Source: Cystobacter ferrugineus
GTDB taxonomy: Bacteria; Myxococcota; Myxococcia; Myxococcales; Myxococcaceae
Direction: 5' to 3'
Assembly (NCBI RefSeq): GCF_001887355.1
Contig: NZ_MPIN01000004.1
Location: 659,733-723,732, forward strand
DNA: 64,000 nt
Both the position numbers and the translations under genes were made by a program. The notes beneath the pieces are model-generated. The model worked only from the letters and a program-made list of their open reading frames with translations. It was not told where the DNA came from and ran no database searches. Of this stretch, positions 35,746-44,954 are shown piece by piece (position 1 is the first letter of the stretch; every line of letters begins with the position of its first letter).

Positions 35746-36503
35746 GCGAGGAAGGTGGAGATCCGGTCGAGGAACTCCTCGCGTCCCCGGCCGGTACGGA
35801 TGTCCTGCGTGGTCACGTCGAGCACCAGGCAGTCCATGCCGTATTTCGTCTTCAGCACCTCGGGGAACGTGGCGTAGTAGCCGTTGAGCCCGCGCAGGAA
35901 GGCCTTCTGGATGCCCTTCTCCTCCTCGCGGCCCCGCTCGCGGATGCGGCCGAGCAGCACCTCCACCGCGGCCACGTCGAAGCAGATGACCCGGTCGGGT
36001 TGCACGATGCCGCGCGTGAGGCGCTGGAAGTACTCGAAGTAGAGATCCAGCTCCGCGTTCGTCAGGTGCCCCAGCCCGTGCAGGTACTTGGCGAAGATCT
36101 CCGGATCCTCGTAGAGCGTGCGATCCTGCACGCAGCTCTTCTTCACCGAGTGGATGAGCTCGTGGTGCTCGACGCGCCGGATGAGGAACTCGAGCTGGAG
36201 CGTGAAGGACCACCGCCCCATGTTGGCGTAGTAGTCCTTGAGGAAGCGGTTGTCGATGACGGGCTCGTCGAACAGCTCGAAGCCGAAGGACTGGCTGATG
36301 AGCTTGGCGGCCGTTGTTTTTCCCGCGCCGATGTTGCCCGCCAGCGCCACGAAGCGGCGGGCCCGGGGGATGCGCACGCGGCGCACGGTGTTGCGCGCGG
36401 GAGTCTCGGGAGCGGGCGGCGGGGCGGCCAGGGCGGACCGTGGTGCCAGGGCGGGGGCGGCCGGAGCCTGGGCGTCGCGCTTGCGGGAAGGTGTGCGGGG
36501 CAT
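35742..36503 (-). CDS. deoxynucleoside kinase
   Basis: 253 aa. After a ~45-residue disordered Pro/Ala/Arg extension, the kinase has P-loop GNIGAGKTT (56-64), the substrate helix LQLEFLIRR and the diagnostic QDRTLYEDPEIFAKYL (Glu/Arg of the dCK/dGK/dNK family). Phosphorylates deoxynucleosides for the salvage pathway. First gene of a two-gene unit with the thioesterase. The N-terminal extension is unusual relative to Gram-positive dNKs; the start may be internal but no better candidate precedes the fold. Confidence 0.93.
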   Translation of the reverse strand: MPRTPSRKRDAQAPAAPALAPRSALAAPPPAPETPARNTVRRVRIPRARRFVALAGNIGAGKTTAAKLISQSFGFELFDEPVIDNRFLKDYYANMGRWSFTLQLEFLIRRVEHHELIHSVKKSCVQDRTLYEDPEIFAKYLHGLGHLTNAELDLYFEYFQRLTRGIVQPDRVICFDVAAVEVLLGRIRERGREEEKGIQKAFLRGLNGYYATFPEVLKTKYGMDCLVLDVTTQDIRTGRGREEFLDRISTFLA

Positions 36504-36517
36504 GGACGCTCCAGGGC

Positions 36518-37339
36518 TTAACGCGGCTTGGGGGACTCGTCCAAGACTCGGCGGAGCAGATCCGGCCGGTCCGTCATGATGCCGCCCACGCCCTCGGCGA
36601 CGAGCTGGCGCATCTCCCCGGGGTCATCCACCGTCCACACGTTGATCCACTTGCCGTGAGCCCGGGCCGTGTTCAGCAGCAGGTCGTCCACCAGGCGCAC
36701 CTCCCCGAAGTACAGGGGCATGTCGAGCACGCTGTAGCGGGGCTCCTCCGGGATGGGCTCGCCCATGCGCACCGCGAGGACGAAGGCGGTCAGCGCGTCG
36801 CGGGGGTAGAAGTGGCAGGCGTCTGGAAGCACCCGGGCCAGGCGCTCGCCCACCGGGTCCTGCTCGCTGCCCACACACACCCGCCCGAGCGCTCGCTCCT
36901 CACGCAGCAGGGCGGCGAAGGCCTCCTCGACGCCCGGTACGTCCGGTTTCACCTCGATGTTCAGGCGCAGGTCGGGAAAGGCGCGCAGCACCTCGCGCAG
37001 CGACGGCAGGCGCACCCCCTGGCCCCGGAAGGGGAAGGTGAGCCCTCCGTCCGGGCTGAAATGGTGGCCGGCGTCCAGGCGCTGGAGCTCGGCCAGGGTA
37101 AGGGCGGCCACCTCCCCGGTGCCGTCGGTGCACCGCTCCAGGGTGGCGTCGTGGGCCACCACCAGCTCTCCATCCCGCGTCAGGTGGACGTCCGTCTCCA
37201 GCATCTGGGTGCGGTGGTGTTCCACGGCCAGGCGGAAGGCGGGGAGGGTGTTCTCCGGCGCGAGCCGGGCACCCCCCCGGTGGGAGATGTGTAGGGTGGG
37301 GGTCAGGCCCTGGAAGAAGGAATGGGGGGCGGGGGGCAT
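36518..37339 (-). CDS. glycerophosphodiester phosphodiesterase
   Basis: 273 aa TIM barrel. Catalytic His20-Arg21 in ISHRGGARLAPENTLPAF, metal ligands in LETDVHLTRDGELVVAHD (Glu, Asp, His), LNIEVKP, and the C-terminal INVWTVDDPGEM. No signal peptide, so a cytoplasmic GDPD (UgpQ-like) releasing sn-glycerol-3-phosphate from lipid head-group diesters. Divergent from the downstream Ser/Thr kinase. Confidence 0.95.
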   Translation of the reverse strand: MPPAPHSFFQGLTPTLHISHRGGARLAPENTLPAFRLAVEHHRTQMLETDVHLTRDGELVVAHDATLERCTDGTGEVAALTLAELQRLDAGHHFSPDGGLTFPFRGQGVRLPSLREVLRAFPDLRLNIEVKPDVPGVEEAFAALLREERALGRVCVGSEQDPVGERLARVLPDACHFYPRDALTAFVLAVRMGEPIPEEPRYSVLDMPLYFGEVRLVDDLLLNTARAHGKWINVWTVDDPGEMRQLVAEGVGGIMTDRPDLLRRVLDESPKPR

Positions 37340-37480
37340 GGCTCCCCATGTTAGAGGCCCCGAGGCCCGCTCGCGCGCTTCATGATGGGTCCGCCGGGGG
37401 GTTGTGGAGAAGTAGCCGGACGGGCGCCGGGTCTGCTATCCCCGCTCCCGTTCGCGTGACCCCCCCCTCCAAGAGGTGGG

Positions 37481-39808
37481 TTGATTTTGGATAAGCTCGG
37501 CGCGAGTTCGCGCTCCTCACCCCAGTCCTCCTTGGGGGCTGCCATTCCCGAGAATACTCCCCAGACCGCCACCCCCTTCGGCAAGTACCTCCTGGTCAAG
37601 CGGCTCGCGACGGGCGGCATGGCGGAGCTTTTCCTCGCCCAGGCACCGCCCAGCCCGGAGCTGCTGGTCATCAAGCGCATCCTCCCGTACCTGACGGAGG
37701 AGCCGGAGTTCGTCCAGATGTTCCTGGACGAGGCGCGCATCGCCGCCCAGCTCCACCACCCGAACATCGTCCAGGTGTTCGAGCTGGGCCGCATCAACGA
37801 GAGCATCTTCATCGCGATGGAGTACGTCGAGGGCGTGGACCTGCGGCGCATCCTCGCCGAGGAGACGCGCTTTTCCGCCGCGGTGCCCTACGCCGTGGCC
37901 GCGCGCATCTGCGCCCAGGTGGCCGCGGGACTGGATCACGCCCACAACTCCAAGGGCGTGGATGGCCGTCCCCTGGGCCTCATCCACCGCGACGTCAGCC
38001 CCCAGAACGTGATGGTGGCCTACAACGGCCAGGTGAAGCTCGTCGACTTCGGCATCGCCAAGGCCGAGGCCTTCGCCGAGCGCAGCAAGCCGGGCGTCAT
38101 CAAGGGCAAGTTCCTCTACCTGTCGCCCGAGCAGGTCATGCAGGAGCGGTTGGATCACCGCTCGGACATCTTCGCGCTGGGGGTGATGCTCTATGAGATC
38201 ACCACCGGGCGCTCCCCCTTCGCCCGGGCCAACACCGAGGGCATCCTCTTCGCCATCCGCTCGGAGCACCCGTCCCCACCCCACCTGCTGCGCGACGGCT
38301 ATCCGCAGGAGCTGTCGCGCATCGTCATGAAGTGCCTCATGAAGGACCGCACCCAGCGCTACCAGCGCGCGGCCCACGTGCAGGCGGATCTCGAGGCCTT
38401 CCTCGCCTCGGGGGTGGTGAAGCAGAGCCAGGATGTGGCGGCCTACGTCGCGCGCCTGCTGGGCGCGGAGGAGGAGCGCACGCAGCTCCACGTGCCCATT
38501 TCCGGCGGCCGCAAGGACGTGTCCGGCTTGCCGCCAGTGGCTCCCGTGTTGCCTCCTCCCCCGGGGCTCGTCGCCCGGCCCAGCCTGCGCACCAACGTGC
38601 ATGGCCTGCCGCCCCCGGTGGAGCCCGAGGACGAGGAGCTCCGCACGGAGATGGCCCGCCCGCAGGAGATGCTCGCCGCCGCGGCCCTGGGCGCGGAGGA
38701 AGCCGAGCCCACCGCCGTGGGCCCCCAGCCCGGCGCCCGCGCCGAGCAGACGAGTCCCCTGGGCCGTGCCCTGCGCCGCCTCGACGAGAAGACCGAGGAG
38801 GAGGATGACGAGTCCACCACCCATGATCGGCTGGGCCGCCTCGCCGCGGGCCGGAGAGCCGCCCTCGTGCAGCGCAAGTCCGCGCCCTCCCTGGCCTCGT
38901 TGGATCGCCGCCGGGGGCCTCCGGTGCAGGACGGGGAGGAAGAGGACGCCGGCGAGGAAGAGTCCTCCGTCGCGTCGTCTCTCTCCGTGGCCACGCTGAA
39001 CGAGCGAGGCCCCTCGCGTGCTCTCGCTTCCGCCCGGTATGCCGAGTCCACGTCCGAGAGCACCTCCGAGGTGTCGGGCACGCACAGCCTGCCGCTGCGC
39101 CGGGTGGACCCGGAAGACGACCTCGACGACGACATGTCCACCACGGCTGGCGGAGACCTGGGCCCCTACACGCGGCCCCTGCCCGCGGCACCGGCGGGAC
39201 GTCGGCGCCAGGTGCTCCTGGCGGTGTTGCTCGTGGCGGTGCTCGGAGTGGGGGTCGCCGTCGCGGCCTGGTGGCTCACCTCCACCATGACCGCCTCTCC
39301 TCCCGTGACCTCGAACGAAGCGGAGACTCCCCCGCCGGAGACGCCGGCGGATCCCTCCACGGCCCCGGAGTCCGGCACGGGCACCGGGAGCGCCGTGGCG
39401 GGCGCCCCGGGCGGGGAGCAGGCGGGCACGCCCACTCCCTCCCCGAGCGAGCAACCCAAGGGGGCTGGCCATTCGGAAGGCAGCCAGGCAGGCACGGGCT
39501 CGCTCGCCGCCCCGGGTTCCTCACCAAAGGCCATGGAGGGGGAGAAGGACCTCCAGAGTCCTACCTCCGCGGTGAGTGTGCGCGTGCAGTTCAAGGCCCC
39601 GGCCCGGACGCAGTTGTGGGTGGGAACCGCCAGCGTGAAACCCAATGGTTTCCTCTCGGTGCTGCCGGGAACCCTTCAGGTGGAATTCCGCTGCCCGAAC
39701 CAGTCAGGGGTCCCGAAAATCAAGAATTTCGAGGTTCCGGCTGAACCCACCCGGCCGGTCGTCTTCAAGCTGGACAAGCAGGACTGCGCCCCGCGGGGTC
39801 GCCGTTAG
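37481..39808 (+). CDS. Ser/Thr protein kinase with C-terminal PEGA-like domain
   Basis: 775 aa. Starts at TTG 37481 (AAGAGGTGGG directly upstream); another TTG at 37487 is equally possible. Kinase domain ~28-300: RLATGGMAELFLAQ, VIKRI, HRDVSPQNVM (H169-R-D171) and VDFGIAKAEA, then KFLYLSPEQVMQERLDHRSD abbreviated. Residues ~330-575 are a disordered acidic/Pro region; a transmembrane helix (~576-602, VLLAVLLVAVLGVGVAVAAW) precedes a Pro/Ser/Thr linker and a small beta domain (VSVRVQFKAPARTQLWVG) similar to PEGA. Myxobacterial Pkn-type signalling protein; targets unknown. Confidence 0.94.
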   Translation: MILDKLGASSRSSPQSSLGAAIPENTPQTATPFGKYLLVKRLATGGMAELFLAQAPPSPELLVIKRILPYLTEEPEFVQMFLDEARIAAQLHHPNIVQVFELGRINESIFIAMEYVEGVDLRRILAEETRFSAAVPYAVAARICAQVAAGLDHAHNSKGVDGRPLGLIHRDVSPQNVMVAYNGQVKLVDFGIAKAEAFAERSKPGVIKGKFLYLSPEQVMQERLDHRSDIFALGVMLYEITTGRSPFARANTEGILFAIRSEHPSPPHLLRDGYPQELSRIVMKCLMKDRTQRYQRAAHVQADLEAFLASGVVKQSQDVAAYVARLLGAEEERTQLHVPISGGRKDVSGLPPVAPVLPPPPGLVARPSLRTNVHGLPPPVEPEDEELRTEMARPQEMLAAAALGAEEAEPTAVGPQPGARAEQTSPLGRALRRLDEKTEEEDDESTTHDRLGRLAAGRRAALVQRKSAPSLASLDRRRGPPVQDGEEEDAGEEESSVASSLSVATLNERGPSRALASARYAESTSESTSEVSGTHSLPLRRVDPEDDLDDDMSTTAGGDLGPYTRPLPAAPAGRRRQVLLAVLLVAVLGVGVAVAAWWLTSTMTASPPVTSNEAETPPPETPADPSTAPESGTGTGSAVAGAPGGEQAGTPTPSPSEQPKGAGHSEGSQAGTGSLAAPGSSPKAMEGEKDLQSPTSAVSVRVQFKAPARTQLWVGTASVKPNGFLSVLPGTLQVEFRCPNQSGVPKIKNFEVPAEPTRPVVFKLDKQDCAPRGRR

Positions 39809-39965
39809 GGGAGGGAACAGGGGGCCGTTATGCGCCCCCCACCCCGTCCTGCGGACAAGTGGGCGGGGGTACGCGGGAGTGGCTATAAGCCGTTGGAATT
39901 CCAGGGGTTTTGCCTTCCTCATCGCGTTTACACATGTCAGCCGGGTCCCTAGAATCGGCCGGTCT

Positions 39966-40766
39966 ATGGCGCGTGCGAAGAAGAAGAATCTGGCGAAGAA
40001 GCGAAGCTCGCCGGCGGGGCGTATTGCCCGCGAGCACTCCGTCGCCCCCGAGCCCAATCGGTTGGTGAAGGTGTGGCGGCGCGTGCTCGAGCGTCGGCTG
40101 CGCACCCGGCTCAAGGCCCCGGTGGCGGTGGAGGTCCACGACAACACGCACACGATGCTCACGTTCCAGCGCGACCGGGCGTTGTGGCGCGTGCGGCTGC
40201 ATCACATGTTCCTGGCGGCGCCGGATGAGATCATCCAGGCGCTCGCCGACTACGTGCGTCACGGAGACGCGGAGGCGAGCGCGGGGTTGGACAGGTTCAT
40301 CGAGCGCAACAAGGCGTACATCCGCCGGGTCTCTCCCGCGCAGATGCGCAAGCGGTTGCGCCTGGATCCCGTCGGTCAGCATCACGACCTGGCGCGCATC
40401 TTCGAGCGGCTCAACGAGCGCTACTTCCGCGGCCGCATCGACGCGGCCATCACCTACGGGCCGGCGCCGCGCGTCACCCGGCCGCGCAAGAGCATCAAGA
40501 TGGGCTCCTACTCGGCCGACTCGCGCGTCATCCGCATCCACCCGGCGTTGGATCAGCCCGTGGTGCCGCGCTACTTCGTGGAGTGGATCGTCTTCCACGA
40601 GATGCTCCACCACGTGTACCGCACGCGCCGGGGAGAGGACGGCCGGCGCTGCATCCACCCGCCCGAGTTCCTCGAGCACGAGCGGCGCTTCCACGACTTC
40701 GCGCGGGCGCAGGCCTGGGAGCTGGAGAACCTGGATCTGCTGCTGCACGCGCGGGTGTCGGCCTGA
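39966..40766 (+). CDS. SprT-like zinc metalloprotease-domain protein
   Basis: 266 aa from ATG 39966. The basic N-terminus (ARAKKKNLAKKRSS) could bind nucleic acid. The active site is FHEMLHHVYR with H211-E-M-L-H215; a third ligand is probably His in IHPPEFLEHERRFHDFARA. DPVGQHHDLARIFERLNERY and ITYGPAP are the strand-helix lead-in of SprT domains. By analogy with SPRTN/SprT it may process DNA-protein adducts; no zinc-ribbon tail is present. Homologues are annotated variously as M48-like. Confidence 0.8.
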   Translation: MARAKKKNLAKKRSSPAGRIAREHSVAPEPNRLVKVWRRVLERRLRTRLKAPVAVEVHDNTHTMLTFQRDRALWRVRLHHMFLAAPDEIIQALADYVRHGDAEASAGLDRFIERNKAYIRRVSPAQMRKRLRLDPVGQHHDLARIFERLNERYFRGRIDAAITYGPAPRVTRPRKSIKMGSYSADSRVIRIHPALDQPVVPRYFVEWIVFHEMLHHVYRTRRGEDGRRCIHPPEFLEHERRFHDFARAQAWELENLDLLLHARVSA

Positions 40767-40774
40767 GAGCGGGG

Positions 40775-40797
40775 CCTCCCCGGGTGCTCAGGGGAGG
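40775..40797. terminator. terminator hairpin between convergent genes
   Basis: CCTCCCC-GGGTGCTCA-GGGGAGG, a perfect 7-bp stem eight bases after the SprT-like stop; its right arm overlaps the 3' end of the opposite gene. Placed to stop plus-strand transcripts, possibly both. Confidence 0.5.
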
Positions 40798-42044
40798 ATG
40801 ATGCCGCCGGGGCTGCGCCGCTCTCCAGGCGGCGCGCCGGGCAGTGAGGGGGGCGCGGCTCGAGGGCTCTCGGGGCTCTCTCCCCGCTCCCCTGATGGGG
40901 ATGAAGTGGGTTCCATGCGACGGGCGAGGGTGACGAGCAGGGCCTTCTCGTAGAGGCGCTCGGCGAAGCGCGAGGCCGCATCGGGCGGGTCGTGCGCGAG
41001 CCGCCGGGCCTCGGCGCGGGCCAGCCCGGCGGGGCGTTGCTGGCCGAGCCGCTCGAAGTGCAGCCCCATCTCCCACAAGCGGCTCGCGAAGAGCCGGCGC
41101 ATCCGCGGGGCGGAGAAGAAGGCGCGGGCCTGGGCATGCGCGGCCTGGATGATCTCCGCGTTGCGCTGCGCCGGCGTGAGGGCCAGGGGGCTCGCGCGCA
41201 GCTCGGCCACCGTGTGGGCCAGGCGCTCCAGCTCGGAGAGGGGTGGCAGCCAGCCGCGCATCTCCTCCTCGTCGTGGAGCGCGTGGGCCTCGGCCGCGAG
41301 CCGCTCGTCCTCGGGCTCGGGGGAAGGAATCTCCACGGGCTTGTCCTGGGGCTTCACCTCCAGGTGCCTCAGCACGGCGTCGAGTCCCGGGGGAAACGGG
41401 GTGCCCGTGCTCACGTTGAGGCTCGCGGCGTGGGCCAGCCGCTCGCGCGCCTCGGCCTGGGGTAGCTCCACGGCCGCCTGGGGTCCCGGGGCCGTGGCCT
41501 GCTTCACCGCCCGGCGGTAGTCGGCGCGGCTCACGTCATTCACCTGCAGCCGCGTCACGCCGTGCTCGTCCGAGTAGAGGACCTGGATGGCCTCGAGTCC
41601 ACCTCCGCGCAGCGGACGGGCGAGCTCGAGCACGCGCTCGCCCGTGCCGTCGATGCTGGTGAGCAGGGCGGGGAAGGGCTCGGACGCGGACGTGTTGGGG
41701 CGAGAGGGGGAGTCGGGAGCGGAGCGCGCGGGCGGGGCGACGGTCACCCCGCGGGAGCGCAACTGGTAGAGGGCCTTCTTGGCGGCCTTGGCGAGGGGCT
41801 TATGGGCCGAGCCCGCCAGGGCCTCGGCGAGTGCGGGCTGGCCGGCCTGGACCGAGCCCTCGAGCAGGGCGAGCGCGAGCGGCTCCGGAAGGGACTCGAC
41901 GAGCGCGGGGGGAGCGGAAGCGGGCTCGGCGGCGAACGGGCGGGCGCGCTCGACGGCGTCGGAGGGGAAGCCGGACAGCGGAGCGCCGGTGCGCAGGGCG
42001 TCCAACAACGCGCGGGGGCTGGCCTGGGGACTCGGGGTGGGCAT
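40788..42044 (-). CDS. conserved hypothetical protein, helical, Ala-rich
   Basis: 418 aa from ATG 42044 (MPTPSPQASPRALLDALRTG). N-terminal HEAT-like helices (LEGSVQAGQPALAEALAGSA; KAAKKALYQLRSRGVTVAP), a central beta portion (LLTSIDGTGERVLELARP; AIQVLYSDEHGVTRLQ) and a C-terminal helical part, ending in a Pro/Ser-rich tail. No signal peptide or catalytic motif. The design resembles a lineage-restricted myxobacterial family; I do not recognise a function. Confidence 0.8.
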   Translation of the reverse strand: MPTPSPQASPRALLDALRTGAPLSGFPSDAVERARPFAAEPASAPPALVESLPEPLALALLEGSVQAGQPALAEALAGSAHKPLAKAAKKALYQLRSRGVTVAPPARSAPDSPSRPNTSASEPFPALLTSIDGTGERVLELARPLRGGGLEAIQVLYSDEHGVTRLQVNDVSRADYRRAVKQATAPGPQAAVELPQAEARERLAHAASLNVSTGTPFPPGLDAVLRHLEVKPQDKPVEIPSPEPEDERLAAEAHALHDEEEMRGWLPPLSELERLAHTVAELRASPLALTPAQRNAEIIQAAHAQARAFFSAPRMRRLFASRLWEMGLHFERLGQQRPAGLARAEARRLAHDPPDAASRFAERLYEKALLVTLARRMEPTSSPSGERGESPESPRAAPPSLPGAPPGERRSPGGIILP

Positions 42045-42143
42045 GGCCTTCCCATGTAATGTCCCCCGGCGCATGGGGTGAGTCCGGGAGGGGCCCAGGC
42101 GTGCCTGGGGCGACCACTGGCCCACACTTGCCCGGCGGGGCAC

Positions 42144-43808
42144 TCAGCGGCGGCGCACCAGCCAGCTCTCCCCGGCCTGGGCGGCCACGCTCAGCTCGTT
42201 CTGGAGGCGGGCGCCGAAGACGCGCGAGGGGGGCGCGCCCCGGATGAGGAAGTGGTCGTACGCGACGCCCTGCGTGGCGTAGTTGAAGTCCTGGGGCCGC
42301 CACTCCGAGGGGAAGGTGGGCGGGGGCGTGCCGCGGTAGCGCAGCGGGGAGTGGGGCGTGAGGGCGAAGCTGAAGTTGGTGCCACCACCGCGGGCCTGGG
42401 CGAGCGTGGCGGCGCCGTGGAGGAAGACGGGGTGGCGCACCACGCGGGAGCTGGCGTCGAAGATGAGGCCCATGACGCGGGGCCTGGGCGCGGTGGCCTC
42501 CACGAGCACGTCCCACTCGGAGGCCTCGCGGGAGAAGGCGCGGAAGCCCTGGCCGAACACGAGCGCGAGGGGCAGGGCGCACGCGGCGCTGGCCAGGCGC
42601 AGCACCCGCTGGAGCGCGGGTGGGGTGACGGGCAGGCTCGCGAGGGCGAGCAGGGCGGCGAGCTGGGCGTAGCGGGTGTTGAGGTAGTAGGTGTAGCCGC
42701 GGATGTCGAAGGGCAGCAGGAAGTAGAGGCCGAGCGCGAGCAGGACGAGCCCGGGCATGCGCAGGCGGGCCACGGGGCCCTCGGGACTGGGGGCGGGGCG
42801 CACGAGGCCCAACACCAGGGCGCACGCGGCCACCGCGCCCACCGCGTACAGGGGCCAGCGGTCCGAGCCGTCGCGGAAGAGGTTGGCGAGCACCTCGAGG
42901 AGCTCGGCGCGGTTCTGCGCGAAGCTCTTCCAGGCGAGGTTTCGAGGCGAGAGCATGGGGCCCCAGGCCTTCCAGGGCGCGCCGGTCTCCACCTCGGAGG
43001 GTTGGCCCAGCCGCAGCACCACCCAGGCGAGGAAGAGCGCCACACCCGGTACGACGCCCAGGAGCGCGGGCACGCGGGGGCGCAGCCGCGCGGACACGCC
43101 GCGGGCGTCCACGTCCTCGGGGACGGGGGTGGTGAGGAGCAACCAGGGCAGGGCCAGCGCGAGGAAGGCGAAGACCTGCACGTGGAAGAGCAGCACGGTG
43201 GCCAGGCAGAGCGCGAGCGCGGCGGCCCAGGCGCGGCGCTGGTGCGTCCGGGTGAGGGCGCGCACGAAGAGGCCGCAGCACACGAGGGCGAGGGGAAGGG
43301 CGGCCAGGTAGTTGATGAAGCCCCAGCCGAAGTTGTCGCCATAGGCCAGCGGCAGGGCCAGCAGCGCGGGCCAGGTGGGGCGGCCGAGTCCGCGCAGCAG
43401 GAAGGCCAGCGACAGGGGTAGCCCCACGACGTACGCGGAGAGGAAGAGCCGGTTGGCCGTGTCCAGGGGGACCAGCCAGTTCAGCAGGCTCACGGCGTGG
43501 TAGTAGCCCAGGTAGGGCGTCAGCTCGTGCCGCGCGGCGAAGAGCTGGGGGTAGAGCGTGGTGGGATCCTCCAGCCGGTGCAGGGCGGAGATGAGGTGCA
43601 GGTGCTGGGGCAGATCCACCATGGGCAGGTGGGTGGACACCCAGAGGGGCAGCGCCCCCAGCACGAGGGCGGCGGCGGAGACGAGGCGATCGGTTCGCGC
43701 GGACACGGAGGAGCGGGACTGTACGTGGCGCCTTCCCTCGCGGCGAGCACTCCCGCCTGCTTCGCGTGGCCGGAGGGCGGCGGTGCGAAGGCCGCGCCGT
43801 GCCTCCAT
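42144..43808 (-). CDS. polytopic membrane protein, GT-C glycosyltransferase-like
   Basis: 554 aa with about ten to eleven membrane helices. After helix 1 a periplasmic loop reads STHLPMVDLPQHLHLISAL, placing acidic/His residues in the position of the GT-C catalytic loop (DxD-like). A C-terminal soluble domain follows (APRPRVMGLIFDASSRVV and onward). Such proteins transfer sugars from polyprenyl-phosphate donors; this assignment is tentative because family signatures are degenerate. The first ATG (43808) gives a long basic n-region; GTG 43706 is an alternative. Confidence 0.7.
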   Translation of the reverse strand: MEARRGLRTAALRPREAGGSARREGRRHVQSRSSVSARTDRLVSAAALVLGALPLWVSTHLPMVDLPQHLHLISALHRLEDPTTLYPQLFAARHELTPYLGYYHAVSLLNWLVPLDTANRLFLSAYVVGLPLSLAFLLRGLGRPTWPALLALPLAYGDNFGWGFINYLAALPLALVCCGLFVRALTRTHQRRAWAAALALCLATVLLFHVQVFAFLALALPWLLLTTPVPEDVDARGVSARLRPRVPALLGVVPGVALFLAWVVLRLGQPSEVETGAPWKAWGPMLSPRNLAWKSFAQNRAELLEVLANLFRDGSDRWPLYAVGAVAACALVLGLVRPAPSPEGPVARLRMPGLVLLALGLYFLLPFDIRGYTYYLNTRYAQLAALLALASLPVTPPALQRVLRLASAACALPLALVFGQGFRAFSREASEWDVLVEATAPRPRVMGLIFDASSRVVRHPVFLHGAATLAQARGGGTNFSFALTPHSPLRYRGTPPPTFPSEWRPQDFNYATQGVAYDHFLIRGAPPSRVFGARLQNELSVAAQAGESWLVRRR

Positions 43809-43886
43809 CGGTTTGGACAGGGGTGGAGCCGCTGGGCTATAGCCTGGAGGTCAGGGACGCGCGGCTACCCCGGGAGGTATGAGGAC

Positions 43887-44231
43887 ATGATGCGCATCGC
43901 GTTGGTGGTGGTGTGGGGGGGGATGATGTTCGCGGCGGGCGAGGCGGAGGCGTGCGAGGCACACGCCGCCAAGGCCCGGGCCACGGCGCCCGTGAGTCCG
44001 GACTCACGGCGGGAAGATGCCGCGCCGGACGCGGCCGCCGGGAAGAAGGACGGCGTGGACGAGCCGCATGCCGCGAAGTGTCAATGCAGCAGCGCGGCGG
44101 ACTGCACCTGCAAGAAGGGCTCGTGCGAGTGCGCCAAGTGCAAGCCCCGCCGCCAGGAGGTTCCCGCGGAGGCCGAGGCGGCCGCGATGCGCGAGGCGCA
44201 CCGGGACGCCGGGACGGGCGTCGGAGTCTAG
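43887..44231 (+). CDS. small exported Cys-rich metallothionein-like protein
   Basis: 114 aa, GGAGG ten bases before ATG 43887. Hydrophobic N-terminus MMRIALVVVWGGMMFAAGEA looks like a signal peptide. After a charged linker, CQCSSAADCTCKKGSCECAK plus CK contains seven cysteines in C-x-C/C-x-C/C-x-C-x2-C array within 22 residues, the arrangement of metallothioneins. An eighth Cys sits near the cleavage site. Predicted role is binding soft metal ions (Cu, Zn, Cd) in the envelope; not a known family to me. Confidence 0.72.
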   Translation: MMRIALVVVWGGMMFAAGEAEACEAHAAKARATAPVSPDSRREDAAPDAAAGKKDGVDEPHAAKCQCSSAADCTCKKGSCECAKCKPRRQEVPAEAEAAAMREAHRDAGTGVGV

Positions 44232-44270
44232 CCCCGAGCGGGTGCCGCCCCGGCGAGGCGTGCCCCGCTT

Positions 44271-44852
44271 TTAGGAACTGCTGTCCTCGGTGGACACGAG
44301 CACGGGCCAGCCGCGGGCCATGGCCTCGCGGAAGAAGCTGGCCAGCGCGTAGCGGGCGCTGTTCACCGTGCCGAGGAACGGATCGATGAGCGACTCCTCG
44401 CCCACGCTGCGCGCGGGGTTGAGCTCCACCGGACCGCCGCAGCGCTCGCAGCGGATGGACACGGAGCGCGCCAGCGCGAGGGGCACCGCGTAGCGCGCGC
44501 CACACTCGCCACAGTTCCACACGAGCGCCCGCTCTCCGGCCTCGCGCTTCGCCAGCGACTCCAACTCGTCCGCCAGCCGCAGCATCGCGGGAAGGTCCTG
44601 CGGCGGCTGGGCGAAGAACGCCGACGGGCCCTGACCGGGTCCGGGACTGCCCAGGGTGGGCTGACGGTCCCCCTGCAGCAGGGAACGCAGCCGATCCTTG
44701 GCTTTCACGTCACGGAACTCGGCGCTCGCCAGCGCCCGCTCCACCGCTTCTTGAAGCGGCGGCAACTCCGGCTCGAGCCGTTCGTCCGAGGGAAGGGATT
44801 GAGGATGAGCCACCACCCGGTGGCCAGGGATTGCGACGAATCGAAAACCCAT
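44271..44852 (-). CDS. zinc-ribbon protein of unknown function
   Basis: 193 aa from ATG 44852 (GGAG seven bases upstream; two earlier in-frame ATGs lack it). Residues ~60-130 are helical; a zinc ribbon is formed by WNCGECGARY and IRCERCGGPVEL (CxxC-x18-CxxC). The C-terminus SLIDPFLGTVNSARYALASF has no motif. Soluble; perhaps a nucleic-acid- or protein-binding adaptor. No recognised family. Confidence 0.75.
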   Translation of the reverse strand: MGFRFVAIPGHRVVAHPQSLPSDERLEPELPPLQEAVERALASAEFRDVKAKDRLRSLLQGDRQPTLGSPGPGQGPSAFFAQPPQDLPAMLRLADELESLAKREAGERALVWNCGECGARYAVPLALARSVSIRCERCGGPVELNPARSVGEESLIDPFLGTVNSARYALASFFREAMARGWPVLVSTEDSSS

Positions 44853-44954
44853 GATGGCTCCAAGTCGCACCATGTCGCCTCCGGTGCAAGGCACGAATAC
44901 GGCACCTTGGCGGATTTGCCTCCCCCGTAACGGACGGCGCGATGCGTCAATGGC

